A stretch of 64,000 bases of DNA from Rosa chinensis (lineage: Eukaryota; Streptophyta; Magnoliopsida; Rosales; Rosaceae), in assembly GCF_002994745.2 (NCBI RefSeq), contig NC_037090.1:20882001-20946000 (forward strand), in the 5' to 3' direction. Positions 23,072-35,051 of this stretch are shown piece after piece (the first letter of the stretch is position 1; each line of letters begins with the position of its first letter). The position numbers were made by a program, and so were the translations under genes. Below the pieces are notes generated by a model. That model searched no databases. It saw nothing but the letters and a program-made list of their open reading frames with translations, and was not told the origin of the DNA.

Positions 23072-23865
23072 TGATGAAACATATGGGAATCAATAATGTA
23101 TGTACCTCAACAGCTTCTCGTGATTGCTCAGATGAATTCTTTAATCTGCATGCAGGCCCTAAAATTATTCGATCCACTAACAGACACCCCTAATTTCTGG
23201 ACTCCTTTCCCTGATATTTGTATGTGAATCCTGTAATCAAGTAAAGGGACACTTTGAATCTCCAAGAGAACTTCTCGACAACATTGAAAGGTTACATATA
23301 TCTTCATGACCTTCATGAGTTAATCTACTCCAAGTTAAATTCAAACCCACACACACCAACAAGCTAGGACACACAAAAAAATTCCATTACAAGCTAGGGT
23401 TTGTCGAGTCGACACTCGACATGCTGTTAAATCCAAGCCAACCTTCTTTTTTTTATATGTAATTCTAGTTATTTTATCAGGGACAAAACTGCGTCCCAGC
23501 TGGGAATTAAAAGAAATATAATCCTCGGTATCCTCCATATGCTGTGATTCTGTGTGAAATATACATATCTGATCTCGTACAAATTCGAACGTTTCTAGTT
23601 GGCTTTTCTTTTATCTAGCAAGACAAACTTAATGTACTTCGAACATTTCTCAGAAAATGTACTCCTGAGGTTAAGAATATGGAAAAAATCAAACACTTTC
23701 AAACAAAATTGAAAGCTTAAAAAAATCAACCAGTTCTTTCACATGCTCTCAAATTGGGTTGCGCAAACATGTCTGCAACACCCCACCAAAACTTGTCACT
23801 CTATGACTCTATCCAATACTTTCTTCTTTTAAACAAAGAAAAAAAGTAGAAGAAAAAATCCATAT
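23072..23865. promoter_or_regulatory. Upstream region of the second SDR gene
   Basis: About 800 bp of unique-looking A/T-rich sequence lies upstream of the SDR gene. I see no other gene. It presumably holds the promoter. Confidence 0.4.
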
Positions 23866-23873
23866 TATATATA
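23866..23873 (+). promoter_or_regulatory. TATA box of the SDR gene at 23944
   Basis: TATATATA followed by GGG lies 70-78 bp before the ATG, the usual distance for a short plant 5' leader. Confidence 0.55.
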
Positions 23874-23943
23874 GGGATACCAGTCATACCACAGATAAGG
23901 GTAAAGGATCTCCATACATTTTGAATTTGGTAGTGAAATCAAG

Positions 23944-24873
23944 ATGAGCATGAGTTCTTCCTCACTAGCTCCACCTGATCCCAAAAGGTACAGCTTAATT
24001 TTGACAATCCCAATTAGCCTTTTGATTTTGGTCATCATTAAGTGTTTGAAACATTGCAGGTTAGAAGGCAAAGTGGCAATCATCACTGGGGGTGCCAGCG
24101 GAATCGGAGAGAGCACCGCAAGACTGTTTGTTTATCACGGTGCTAAAGTCATCATTGCCGATGTCCAAGACGAGCTTGCTCTATCCCTCTGCAAAGAACT
24201 CGACCCGGATCAAGAATCCATTTCGTATGTCCACTGTGATGTCACAATCGATTCCGATGTGAAAAATGTGGTAGATGTGGCGATCTCCAAGTACGGAAAA
24301 CTTGATATCATGTACAACAATGCTGGCATACCTGGTAACGTGGACCCAACGATTTTAGGTGCGGATCACCAGAACTTCAAGCAAGTGTTTGATGTGAATG
24401 TGTACGGGGCTTTCTTGGGCGCCAAGCATGCTGCTAGGGTTATGATCCCTGCAAAAAACGGCAGCATTGTCTTCACTTCCAGTGTGACATCGGCTAGTTG
24501 TGGCGAGTCTTCACATGCATATACGTCGTCCAAGCACGCGGTGGTGGGGCTTATGAAGAGTTTGTGTGTGGAGTTGGGGCAGTATGGTATTAGAGTTAAC
24601 TGCATCTCTCCATGCGCTATGGCTACTCCATTGTTAACAAATGCTATGGGAATGGAGAAGAATGTGGTGGAGGGATTGATTTGTGCTTCGGCTGTTTTGA
24701 AAGGAGTTGTGCCCAGATCAGAGGATGTAGCCGAGGCTGCGGTATTCTTGGCAAGCGAGGAGTCGAAGTTTGTGAGCGGACTAAACCTTCTTGTCGATGG
24801 GGGTTATAGCACTACCAATCAATCGTTTAGTACGGTTCTGAGGAATCTCATGTCCTCAAACCATGTTTTGTAA
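23944..24873 (+). CDS. Short-chain dehydrogenase/reductase, SDR110C type (complete, one short intron)
   Basis: The exons are 23944-23987 and 24060-24873, giving 285 aa. The 72-bp intron (GTACAG...TTGCAG) falls at the family's usual place, AAAAG|G TTA GAA, so the joined start reads MSMSSSSLAPPDPKRLEGK. Motifs are TGGASGIGE (cofactor), DVQDE, NNAG, the catalytic YTSSK with serine in SSVTSAS, and LLVDGGYS near the C terminus. Plant relatives oxidise lignan, terpenoid or abscisic acid precursors with NAD; the substrate here is unknown. It is a paralogue of the copy at 4108 (for example GAKV(V/I)IADVQDELA in both). The intron has no stop and is a multiple of three, so the unspliced message is also open (309 aa) and would add a hydrophobic segment. 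Confidence 0.9.
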   Translation: MSMSSSSLAPPDPKRYSLILTIPISLLILVIIKCLKHCRLEGKVAIITGGASGIGESTARLFVYHGAKVIIADVQDELALSLCKELDPDQESISYVHCDVTIDSDVKNVVDVAISKYGKLDIMYNNAGIPGNVDPTILGADHQNFKQVFDVNVYGAFLGAKHAARVMIPAKNGSIVFTSSVTSASCGESSHAYTSSKHAVVGLMKSLCVELGQYGIRVNCISPCAMATPLLTNAMGMEKNVVEGLICASAVLKGVVPRSEDVAEAAVFLASEESKFVSGLNLLVDGGYSTTNQSFSTVLRNLMSSNHVL

Positions 24874-25132
24874 GCAGCATCTGATTCTTAATTTGCTAGC
24901 TTCATTAGTCTACTATGTGGATCTTTGTGCTTCAACTGCTAATTTGCAAATTTAGCTATTTGAATTCCTCAATCTTTTTGGTCTCTCTCATGGTTTAATC
25001 CACATTCAGACATATATCCCAGTGAATTTGAGTTCGGTTACGTAAATAATAGCTTGCAGTCATGTGGTTTTGATTAGATTAATAGATAATTTCAAAGAAG
25101 GATGCATACATAAAAAATAAAAAGTATACATA
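24874..25132. other. 3' flank of the SDR gene
   Basis: Probable 3' UTR and spacer. No further feature seen. Confidence 0.4.
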
Positions 25133-25870
25133 TAGGGTGGTTTTATTGACACACCATTTTTCTCTATTCGCACACCCCTTTTACTTTTTTATTACTTTAA
25201 TTCAATTTTTTTTTTTTTACAAATTACCGTAAGTACCCACTCTTGCAATTTTTTTTTTTCTATTAGGCAAGTCAAATCATCCCTCGCCTCATTTGCCCGC
25301 CTCGTTCTGTGAGCTCTGTCTTCAAAACTCTTTTTCCCTCTTTTCTAAGTTAAAACCCAAAACGAACAGACCCATAAAACTACCAAGCCAAAGAAAATCA
25401 AAACCATAATACTAAAATTGTATTTAACAAATACACCAAATAATTTTAGTTAGAACCTTACCAAGATGATGGATTCAAAGGGATTGAATGATCACTAAAC
25501 TCGTATTTTTCTTTCATGTCTCTATTGCAAATCAGATGTAAAATTTTCTCCAAAAATGACTCTAAAGTTGCTTGTTCTGTCATGATTGAACTTCAAAGCA
25601 TCACATTAGAGAGATAGAATGATTATGCTAGAGAAGTTTTTTTATGGAAAAAAAAAGAGAGAGAAAAAGAGTTTTGAAGATAGAGCTCACAAAAGAAGGC
25701 AGGCAAATAAGGTAAGGATGATTGATTTACCAAATAAAAAAAGAAACAGAATTGCAAAGGAATGTAGTTAGGGTAATTTGTAAAAAAAAAAAAAATTTGA
25801 ATTAAAGTAATAGAAAAGTAGAGGAGTGGATGAATAGAAAAAATGTGTGTGTCAATAATACCAACTACAC
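25133..25870. mobile_element. Non-autonomous DNA element with about 200-bp TIRs (MULE-like)
   Basis: The left arm has GGTGGTTTTATTGACACACC, TTTTATTACTTTAATTCAA, a T-tract, ACAAATTACC and GTGAGCTCTGTCTTCAAAAC. The right arm repeats all of these in inverted order (GTTTTGAAGATAGAGCTCAC ... GGTAATTTGT ... TTGAATTAAAGTAATAG ... TGTGTGTCAATAATACC). The roughly 300-bp centre is non-coding. No good target duplication was found. A lone related arm lies at 8627-8815. Confidence 0.75.
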
Positions 25871-26163
25871 ACACACGACTCCTTTTTTTGGTCATTTTCA
25901 GAGATTGTTCATTAGACCCACATTTTGATCACATATTCACATTCACCATTCAGTTTTTAAGTCTATGTGAGTAGATCATATCTGCAAAATTTCAGCCAAA
26001 TTAATAATTATCAGGGCATTCATAACTGTGATTGATAGAGTAATGGTGATTAATATCGATCGAGGGTGTCTGATCATAGAATGAGGTTTATAAATATTAA
26101 TGACTAATTTTAACAACTCAATTATGATAGTAACGACCAACCAATTTGAGTCACACACTTGAG

Positions 26164-26166
<3 letters not shown>

Positions 26167-26210
<44 letters not shown>
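26167..26210. repeat. (AT)n microsatellite
   Basis: About 22 AT units abutting the left end of a foldback element. The 25.9-26.16 kb stretch before it contains one diverged foldback arm (GATCACATATTCACATTCACC, CAAAATTTCAGCCAAATTAA). Confidence 0.95.
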
Positions 26211-26211
<1 letters not shown>

Positions 26212-26213
<2 letters not shown>

Positions 26214-26610
26214 CATTCTCAGGTAAGGATATTCTTACTTTAGCTTTAGGAACGGATTTTCAAATTTTGACCACTTTTCGATCACATATTAACCGTTCAG
26301 TTTTTAGGTCCTAATGTATAGATCACTTCTGCAAATTTTCAGCCAAATTGATGATCATTAATGTATCGAACTCGATTAAACCAATAAACGAGCCAAATTT
26401 GTCTAACCGGAACCGTTCGTGTTCATTATTGTAAATTGCAGTTTTGATTGCCTTAACAATCATCAATTTGGCTGAAGATTTACAAAAGTGATCTATACAT
26501 TAAGACCTAAAAACTGAACTGTTAAGATGTGAATATGTGATCGAAAAGTGGTCAAAAACTGAAAATGCGTTCCTAAGGCTAAGGTAAGGATATCCTTGCC
26601 TGAGAATGAC
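26212..26610. mobile_element. Foldback element copy A
   Basis: The ends GTCATTCTCAGGTAAGGATA and TATCCTTGCCTGAGAATGAC are perfect inverted repeats. Arms of about 150 bp carry GACCACTTTTCGATCACATA, TTCAGTTTTTAGG and TTTCAGCCAAATTGATGATC and their inverse. The centre is ACCGTTCGTGTTCATTATTG. Confidence 0.8.
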
Positions 26611-26628
26611 TGTGTGTGTAATATTTAT

Positions 26629-27005
26629 CCAGAGCGAGGCCTCGCACTGAAATTAAAGTGCGAGGTCAGAGTTTAGGGTCACTTTTCGATTTCATATCCA
26701 CATTTCGACTGTTCAGTTTTTAGGTACTAATGTATAGATCATCTTTGAAAATTTTCAACCAAATTGATGATTTTTAAGGTACCTAACTCGCTTAAACCAA
26801 TGGACGAACTGAATCTGTCCAATCTGAACTGTACTACCTTTAAGACAGTTATCAATGCATTAGCGACCATCAATTTGGCTAAAATTTTGCAGAGATGATC
26901 TATACATTAGTACTTAAAAACTGAACAGTCGAGATGTGGATATGTGATCGAAAAGTGACCCTAAACTCTAAAATCGTATTAATTTCAGAGCGAGACCTCA
27001 CTCTG

Positions 27006-27006
<1 letters not shown>
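26629..27006. mobile_element. Foldback element copy B
   Basis: It is bounded by CCAGAGCGAGGCCTCGCACT and its inverse AGCGAGACCTCACTCTGG, with arms GGGTCACTTTTCGAT...TTCAACCAAATTGATG and their inverse. It is the same family as copy A but with different outer ends. Confidence 0.75.

Positions 27007-27008
<2 letters not shown>

Positions 27009-27057
<49 letters not shown>
27009..27057. repeat. (AT)n microsatellite between foldback copies B and C
   Basis: About 24 uninterrupted AT units. A longer one (27471-27524) follows copy C, so AT tracts punctuate the foldback copies. Confidence 0.95.
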
Positions 27058-27059
<2 letters not shown>

Positions 27060-27466
27060 CTTAGCCTTGCTCTGCTAAGGAGGTCCGTTCCTTAGCTAAG
27101 GAACAGATTTCTATATTTTGACCACTTTTCGATCACATATTCACATGTTAACCATTCAATTTTTAAATCCTAATGTATTGATCACTTTTACAAATTTTCA
27201 GCCAAATTGATAATCGTTAAGATATCGAACTCGATTAAATCAATGAATGAACCGAATCTGTCCAACCCGAACCGTTAGTGTTCATAATTGTAAATTGCAG
27301 TTTTGGATGCTTTAATGATCATCAATTTGGCTGAAAATTTGCAGAAGTGATCTATACATTAGGACCTGAAAACTGAACGGTTAAGATGTGAATATGTGAT
27401 CGAAAAGTGGTCAAAAACTGAAAATCCATTTCTAAGGCTAAGGTAAGGATATCCTTACCTAAGAAG

Positions 27467-27470
<4 letters not shown>
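27058..27470. mobile_element. Foldback element copy C
   Basis: The left part has TCCTTAGCTAAGGAACAGAT and GACCACTTTTCGATCACATA. The right part inverts these with GATCGAAAAGTGGTCAAAAA and ATTTCTAAGGCTAAGGTAAG. It ends in an (AT)n tract at 27471-27524. Confidence 0.75.
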
Positions 27471-27524
<54 letters not shown>

Positions 27525-27526
<2 letters not shown>

Positions 27527-28564
27527 TTTTGACCCAATAACATATTAAAAAAATCCATGGATCTACTACTATAATGACCGACAAGTACAAATATAACAAG
27601 CAGGATAGAAAGACACACATTATCTCTCTCTTTTTCAAAGCTCATGAATCTCCACTTGTTTCCATATCGATCCCACACACTCCTCCATTAGGAATACTTT
27701 CATTCTTCATAATGGACCATGAGTGTCACGCGCCTGATCTTATCATATATCAACTATTTTAGGATTCACCTCCTTTAAAATTAGAGTGTAAAGTTACATG
27801 CATGAAGTTCATTAAATTGTGATGCTTGAAGTAATCTTCAGATTAAACCATCTCCACATCATGTCAACCAAATTTTAAAGATTTCCAAAGTTAACTTGTC
27901 GTTTACCTCCTTTAGAGAAAATAAATAAATAAATCTTTCTCATCTTCGTGAACATGTTCTAGTTCCATATCTGCATCCCTACTGCTCTCTGCCTCTCTCA
28001 CTTTTTGTCCTGTTCTTTATTTTCAATTCCTCTCCCGCAAAAGAGCTTTCAGATTTTAACCTCAAAAGATTTTATTTTGCTCTGCATGAAATACTGTTTG
28101 GTAATTTCGATTTGATTCTTCCATTCAATCATCTGCTTCCAATATCAAAGGGCCAAAGAGATTTGTTTTGTAATTTCTTGTCTTTTAAAATATGCATAAA
28201 TACTATAGAACTAATTTTTCGCTAAAGCCAGACAAAATGTAAATTCTTAAGGTTGTGGCATGATTCAGTTCAGTACGTATAATCAACATTCTTTTATGTA
28301 GTCGGATATTTGTTTCTTATCATATACATGAGAAAATGATGGGAAAAATAAAAGAAAAGAATGAACTGGACGATTTGTCCATGAAAGCGCAAAGAGAGAG
28401 TAATGGAAGAAACGAAGACTAATCGAGTGAACAAAGATAAGAAGAGTACTAGGCTAGGCCTATTAAAATTGTGGGGTGAGATATATACAAGTATTCATTC
28501 ATATACATGTTTATATTAATTAGCAGGTTAGTATCTCATGCAAATAGAAACATGCCCCATTGAA
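27525..28564. other. Intergenic, no gene identified
   Basis: A/T-rich, unique-looking sequence. A short string near 27724 (TGTCACGCGCCTGATCTTA) resembles the end of the LTR at 961 but no LTR body follows. Confidence 0.35.
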
Positions 28565-29080
28565 ACTACATGCATATTCAATTAGTTAAGAGAAATGTTA
28601 AAACCTAAAAGTACTTTTCGCATCTTTACTTTCAAACTTGAACATATTTATCAATTGAGTCCGGATTAAGGGACACATAATTGTACACAATTTTTTACAC
28701 TCTTTGTGAGCCCTTAGATTTTAAAACATTCAATAGTTCAAAGTAAATGTGAGAATGACATGGCATTCAATTTATTTTCTAACAAAAAAAAAAGACAAAT
28801 AAAAGTGGATTAAACTTTTTTTTTTATAAAGACTAAAATATAAAAACAAATAGAGTTAATTACATATAAATGCATCTTTAAATGTTTTTTTAGCCATAAG
28901 GACACCAACTAATTTTTTCCCTCATAAGGCCACTAGATTAAAAATTGTGTTATATTTTGGATATGAAAATTAATATATTTACATAAATGCCACTAGAGTA
29001 AAAAGTCAACAACCATTCTCTCTCCTCTCCGGAGAGGTCTCCGGTCAACTCCGGCCGACCTCTGGCTAACTCCGGCGGGT

Positions 29081-31140
29081 TGTTAGTCAAATAGCTACCC
29101 TCAAGTATAAGGGGTACAAGTAATAGTATAGGGATTTAAGAAAGGTTGTCGAACCCACGAGGATTGGATTCCTTTCACTAGCTAGGGTGTGAACCTAAGG
29201 AGAGCTAGAATATGCAAATGTACAATCACAAACCTAAATTCACAAGGAGATCTAGGTTCATGGTGAGTATGTGCAAGATGGAGTAGTGATTTGATTTTGG
29301 TTTTTGAAGATAGTTTTGAATTGAAAACAACTAGATGCTCAAATGTAAACTAAATTACTCTAAACTAAAATAGTGATATAATGGATGAAGTTAGGGGTTG
29401 GATTGTCTACCACTAACCTCCCTTGCAAATATTGAAGTTCAAATACAAGTTATGCAATTCTAATTTCCCGATTACCCTCTTTGCATCCGGATAAGACTAT
29501 AAAGGCTTAAACTCCTTTAATGTTATCAATTCCAACCGGATAAGTCTAAAATTAACTACCTAAGAACAATTCATATTACCGGTTAAGTCTCAATTCATTG
29601 TTCCTAGATGCATAAAGCTTTGAGTTTAGATAATCATGCAAGCAAACCAATCCTAGATCTAGGTGATTTTAACTCACAACCTTCACATGCACATAGAGGA
29701 TGCTATCATGCTATCAATGCTCAAGGTTAACTACTCCCTAAACATTTTTTCATGAGATGACAAACACAACACATTCAAATTAGTTAAGTTTGAATGAATG
29801 AATTCACTTCTTGAATTAGCATATGAAGATGAAAATCACAAATAACATTAAATGCAAATTAAAACATCAATTCATACAAGTTTGGCTAAGGCTTTCAACC
29901 CTAGCCCCAACAAAGTACTACTCACTCATAATTACATATACTAACTTCATAATCAAATTAAACACCAAAATATAATCTAGAATAAAAGGGATAGAGTTGG
30001 CTTAGTGGTGTGTCGGATGGTCCCCAAGCTCACGTCTTGGTGGTGATGGTGGTGGTGGTGATTCCCTCTCCTTCTTGCTCTTGAAGATTTGATGATAAAA
30101 GATAGTAAAGCTTGTATTATGTATTATGTGAATAGGTGGAGTAGATGGAGAAAATGATGATAGAAAAGAGAGTGGAGAAATGATGTAGTAGTGGTGGTGT
30201 TAATGGAGGTAGAGGATAAGAAATGGTGGTGGTGATGGAGGAGATAGACTAGTATGGATAGTATGAGTTTGGATTTTGGGAGGTGGAGATAAAGGTTTTG
30301 TGAAGGAGATGAAGAGAGAAAGAAGATGTAATGGATGAAGGAATTGGTCATTGAGAGTGAGAGGAGAAGGTGTTTATATAGGGAAAAAAAGAGGAGTGAA
30401 ATGATGAATAAAAACAAAGCATGAAGGGGGAGTATGGGAGTGTTGATGATTTATTAAAGAGATTGGAGCAGAAAAATATATCCAAGGAAAAAGAGAAAAG
30501 CATCTAGCTCTCTTTATGTGGGTGGGAAACATGAACATGATGAATGTTGAGCTGTTTTTAGGTCAGTTTCTGCCCCTTTATTCCTTCAATTATTTCTCCA
30601 CCAAGACTTCATAATGGGCCTCCGATTTCTCCATATTAAATGTTCCTTTATGAGTGTAGATCATCTTGGTAGAATTTCAGAGCTTTTGGAATAGTGGTTG
30701 GGCCGAAAACGCTACTGGACTCCTTACAGGTCCAGTTTTCCAGTTTTGCTTCTGCAGAAAATTGGACTGATTGTTTGAAGGCCTTACACTTCATAAGAAA
30801 TGTTTCTTAGGATGTCTAGAATGGTTCTAGAGAGTTTCAGCTCATTTGGAGTTCATTTGTTTAGGAGGCCGCTCCTTCTTCCTTGTCTATCTCACTTTCT
30901 CCTAGCCGGAGTAAGAAAATGTTCTAAGGTTGACTTTTTAGTGCATTTCCATTCTTCTCCATCATTTCCTAGCATGATAAGAAAAACATAATAAATATAT
31001 ATAAATAAACACAATGGTTAAACAAAAGTACAAGATTAGGAAAATAATGAAATTGGATTAGTCAACATTAAATTTGGACTTTAGAACAAGTAATTTCCAT
31101 GTTTTAGGGCACAAATATGTATATGAATTATGATCCAACA
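29081..31140. mobile_element. Solo LTR, 2.06 kb, nested in the inner MULE
   Basis: It starts TGTTAGTCAAATAGC and ends TGATCCAACA. The flanks CGGGT (29076-29080) and CAGGT (31141-31145) match at 4 of 5. GGTTGTCGAACCCACGAGG near the start is a phrase common in plant LTR retroelements. The GGTGGTGGTGATGG tracts near 30.04 and 30.19-30.24 kb and the antisense frame at 30124-30417 are low-complexity, not genes. Confidence 0.75.
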
Positions 31141-31185
31141 CAGGTCTCTGGCCAACTTCCGGCGAGTCTCAGACCGACCTCCGAC

Positions 31186-31379
31186 GAGTTTCCGGCGACC
31201 ACAAAAACTACTGTCAATAACACAAAACGCTACTGTGACTAGCAATAAAAGCTACTCTGATGAATTTCCGGCAACCTCCGGCGAGTTTCCGGCGACCACA
31301 AAAACTACTGTCAATAACACAAAACGCTACTGTGACTAGCAATAAAAGCTACTCTGATAAAATTTCCGGCAACCTTCGG
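31186..31379. repeat. 97-bp tandem duplication
   Basis: Two copies start GAGTTTCCGGCGACCAC at 31186 and 31283 and contain ACTACTGTCAATAACAC and GCTACTGTGACTAGC. They are nearly identical. Confidence 0.9.
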
Positions 31380-31387
31380 CGATGTCA

Positions 31388-32110
31388 CAAAAGCTACTAT
31401 CACCATTAACAAAAGTTACTGTCACCAATAAAAGATACGCTCCCAAAAATCAAAAGCTACTAACACCATTAACAAAGGCTACTGTCACCAACACAAAAAG
31501 ATACTCTCACCACCAACAAATGGCTACTGTCACCATCACCAGTAACAAAAGTTACTCTCACCATCACCAAAAGCTACTATCAAGCAAAACAAAAATTACA
31601 CTAACCAACACCAAAAGCTACTATCACCATTAACAAAAGCTACTGTCACCAATAAAAGATACGTTCCCAAAAATCAAAAGCTACTAACACCATTAACAAA
31701 GGCTACTGTCACCAACACAAAAAGATACTCTCACTACCAACAAATGGCTACTGTCACCATCACCAATAACAAAAGTTACTCTCACCATCACCAAAAGTTA
31801 CTATCAAGCAAAACAAAAACTACACTAACCAACACCAAGACATACTCTCACAAAAACCAAAAGCTACTACCAAGTGAAAAAAAAGCTACTCTCATAGACT
31901 AAGAAAGCTATTCTCAAAGTCTAACGAAACTATGAAAATAAAAGCTACTTCCATAGTTTTAAAAATCTACTACCATAGTTATGAAAATCTATTACAATAA
32001 ATGTCGAAAGCTACTGTCAATGTGCTAAAAAGGCATTATAACAAAAGCTACTAACATCAGCTTGAAAAGAAACTAACAGAAATAGAAAGCTACTATCACC
32101 TTGTTGAAAA
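31388..32110. repeat. AAAAGCTACT(A/G)TCACCA repeat field with a 224-bp higher-order unit
   Basis: A short unit of roughly 15-25 bp (AAAAGCTACTNTCACCA with variants) is repeated dozens of times. Above it a 224-bp block is duplicated nearly exactly (31388-31611 and 31612-31835). The translated Thr/Lys/Ser-rich frames are by-products of the repeat. Confidence 0.85.
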
Positions 32111-32884
32111 ACCACCGTAACAGTTATAAAGAGCTAGTGAGCTACTAACGTGAAATCTATCAAAATGAAATGGACTTGATAAAAACACTCCAAACACTCC
32201 AATCAAAACAACTATAAATTTACAATATCAAATACTCCAATCAAAACACTCCGATTTCAACCAAACAAGATCACGTTGCCAAAAGAAATTTCAAACTGCT
32301 AAATGAATCCACACAAACAAGATCACATTGTAAACTCTAATATAAAACTAAAACTTGTAAAATGGTAAGATAAACTAGACGAAAGCTATGCAATACCTCC
32401 CAGTTAACAATTGCCTACAAGAATCATGCTACCATACATATTCAGGGTGAGAATAAAAACAAAAAATTGCATCGGATCATAATATGTTTAATTTGCAATC
32501 GACCTAAGTAAATTGACAACAAAAATTAGCACATAAAAAAAAAAAAAAAAAAAGTTCACAGGTCTTCCACCTTAAATGTTCCTTATGCAGCATTATCTCA
32601 ATTTGAACTGAAATTTAGCTAATATGCAATCAAAAAAGCTTCCTAAAAGAGATCGACATTCAGTTCGGGCGGTCAATGAGTCAGGGGAGAAGTCGTTGTC
32701 ACCGGTGAAGGTCTGAGTTTTCGTCTTGGATGGCTTTGATAGCACACCGGATCGACCGGGTCTCGTCGAGTTCGACATTCCATATCGGAGTTATAAATCG
32801 TCGCCGGGTTGGAGTTTCCTTCGATGGCCGAGACGATGTCGTCGCTGTCGATCTATGGGAGAAGCAAGGGAATCCGTCGGCAGC

Positions 32885-34727
32885 TGATACGCTAAAAGCA
32901 AGCGCGCAATTTAACCCTGAAAATGTCATCATTAGTATATGGTAAATAGAGATCATTCTAACCGGGGATTGAGGGTACACCTGTAATTGCAAAAACAACT
33001 AAAGAATTAAAATAAGCATAAAGTATTATTTACAAAAATAAAACAAACACAAGGGGGTTTTAGGATTATTAAATTAAAAATTAAATAAATAAAATAAAGA
33101 AAATGTAAAAACATATATACAAGGGTGGAACGCAAGTAACAAAGATCAAAACCACAATCATATGAATGAAATCCAATCACAATTCCTATAGTTGATCTTC
33201 TATGTCATGAGAAAGAAGTTGACCATGTGAAACGTTAGAAAGCAAACGATTTCCCATTTTTTACTTTCCTTGAATAATTAATCTAAGTGAAAGCACCTAA
33301 ATCAATCCTATTGAACATGCAATCATAGTCTAGAAAGCTAGCTAATCAAGAACACATTCAACGCATGAAGAACAAAGAAATGATGTCAACCAAAGTGCAC
33401 AACCTAGTTATGAATAAGTTCACCTATTTGCAATCCTCCTTAAATTGATTTCGACTTTTGTCCAAAGCCTTTACTACTAAAATTAGCTCCAATTACATGC
33501 ATATATCCTAAGTTGGCCGCCAAAGAACATAAACATGAAAAAGTTTTCTATAAAACAAAATCAATCAAGCAATCTCACATAAGCAACATATAAATCAACA
33601 TATAGAAATCACAACTTTATTTCAAAACATATAAATAGGCTTTAAACTTTGCCCTTAACGTTTATGTCAACTAGAAATCAAGTTCATACGAAATCAAAAC
33701 AAAGAAAACCAAAAAGGTTACAAGGAATAAGATAGAATTACACCATGAAGGATGAATGGTGGAAAGCTTGAGACGTTGGTCTTGGATCTTGAAAGCAAGG
33801 CTCCAAAGCTTCACGACACAAGGTGGATGATGGCAGCTAGGAGGCTTCATGGCTTCTTCTTCTCTTCTTCTCTTTGCTTGAAGACGCAGAGACTTGAAAC
33901 TAGAGGATGGAGAGAAAGCTTGACGTTATGGAGAGAATTTTCTGAATGAAGAGGTGTGTGGAGTGTGGTGTAGCATAGGGGGTTTATATAGGGGAAGGCA
34001 AGGCTTTATGAATTTAATTTCTAAGGAATTTTCTGGTTGCACCACATAGCTCCAACCAATGAATTAATGCCACGTCAGCTCTGCCATGTCACTCAACCAA
34101 TCAAAAAACTCCAAAATAAATCCATAATCTTTCCAAATATATTATTGCTGATTTTCCCAAGATTTAATCTGATTTTATTCACCAGTTTCGGCCAAATATC
34201 TAGGCATGAACCTAGACAATGTATCCGGACTTATTTTGGACCTTTTCTCCCTTAAATCTCTCCATGGCTTTATCCTTAATGTCCTCCCCTTGATTTTCTC
34301 TTGATTTTCACATTAAAATTGCAGATTTTATTCTCTAATTTCAGCCAACATATCTTGAGGGAATTGAGGAATGAATCTGGACTTGTTTTGAATCTTTTCT
34401 TCCTTAAAATTCTCCCTTGATATTCACTACGTAATCTCCTTGATTTTCCATGCAAAAATCAGAATTAATCTCCCAAAATATCTCCCATGTCATCATGTGG
34501 TCTCCTAATGCCTTCAGGTTTCCTAGCCTCATCAGGATTCCTGCGTTGACTGGGATTCCTAGTTGGACAAGGAAAACTCCATTTCTTCATTTCAGCACAT
34601 TTCTTCTCCTTTTATTCCAATGTACCTAGAAAATAGAAACTAAATTAAAATTTATTTATTTCAGGAAATAACTAAGTAAAATATGAGAAAATAACAATTA
34701 AAACATCGCATTAAAATGCTCCTATCA
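32885..34727. mobile_element. Solo LTR, 1.84 kb, TSD GCAGC, nested in the inner MULE
   Basis: It starts TGATACGCTAAAAGC and ends ATGCTCCTATCA. GCAGC is duplicated at 32880-32884 and 34728-34732. It is the same family as the LTR at 20819-22313. It splits a GC-richer segment of the MULE (…GGGAATCCGTCG | AACAGTGATCTGTGGG…). Confidence 0.88.
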
Positions 34728-34972
34728 GCAGCAACAGTGATCTGTGGGAGACAAGAGTCGGCGAAGGGAGACAACGGCGGAGTCGAACGGATATGGGAGA
34801 TCTAGTTGATTCTGTGAGATCTGGAGTTGTTGATTCGCTAGTCTCGGATTTGGGCTAGGGCTCTGGTATTCGGTACTTGAGGAACAACTCAGACCGGTTT
34901 GGCGAGGATTGGTGGGTGGTTCGTGCACGGCGGTCAATGAACCAGAGAATTGCAGAGAGAGAGATACAGTTT

Positions 34973-34978
<6 letters not shown>

Positions 34979-35045
<67 letters not shown>
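34979..35045. repeat. (GA)n microsatellite
   Basis: About 33 GA units near the right end of the inner MULE. Antisense Ser-Leu repeats read from it are artefacts. Confidence 0.95.

Positions 35046-35051
<6 letters not shown>

Noticed and set aside
27724..27745. TGTCACGCGCCTGATCTTA, similar to an LTR end
   Set aside because: No LTR body or target duplication follows; too short to call.
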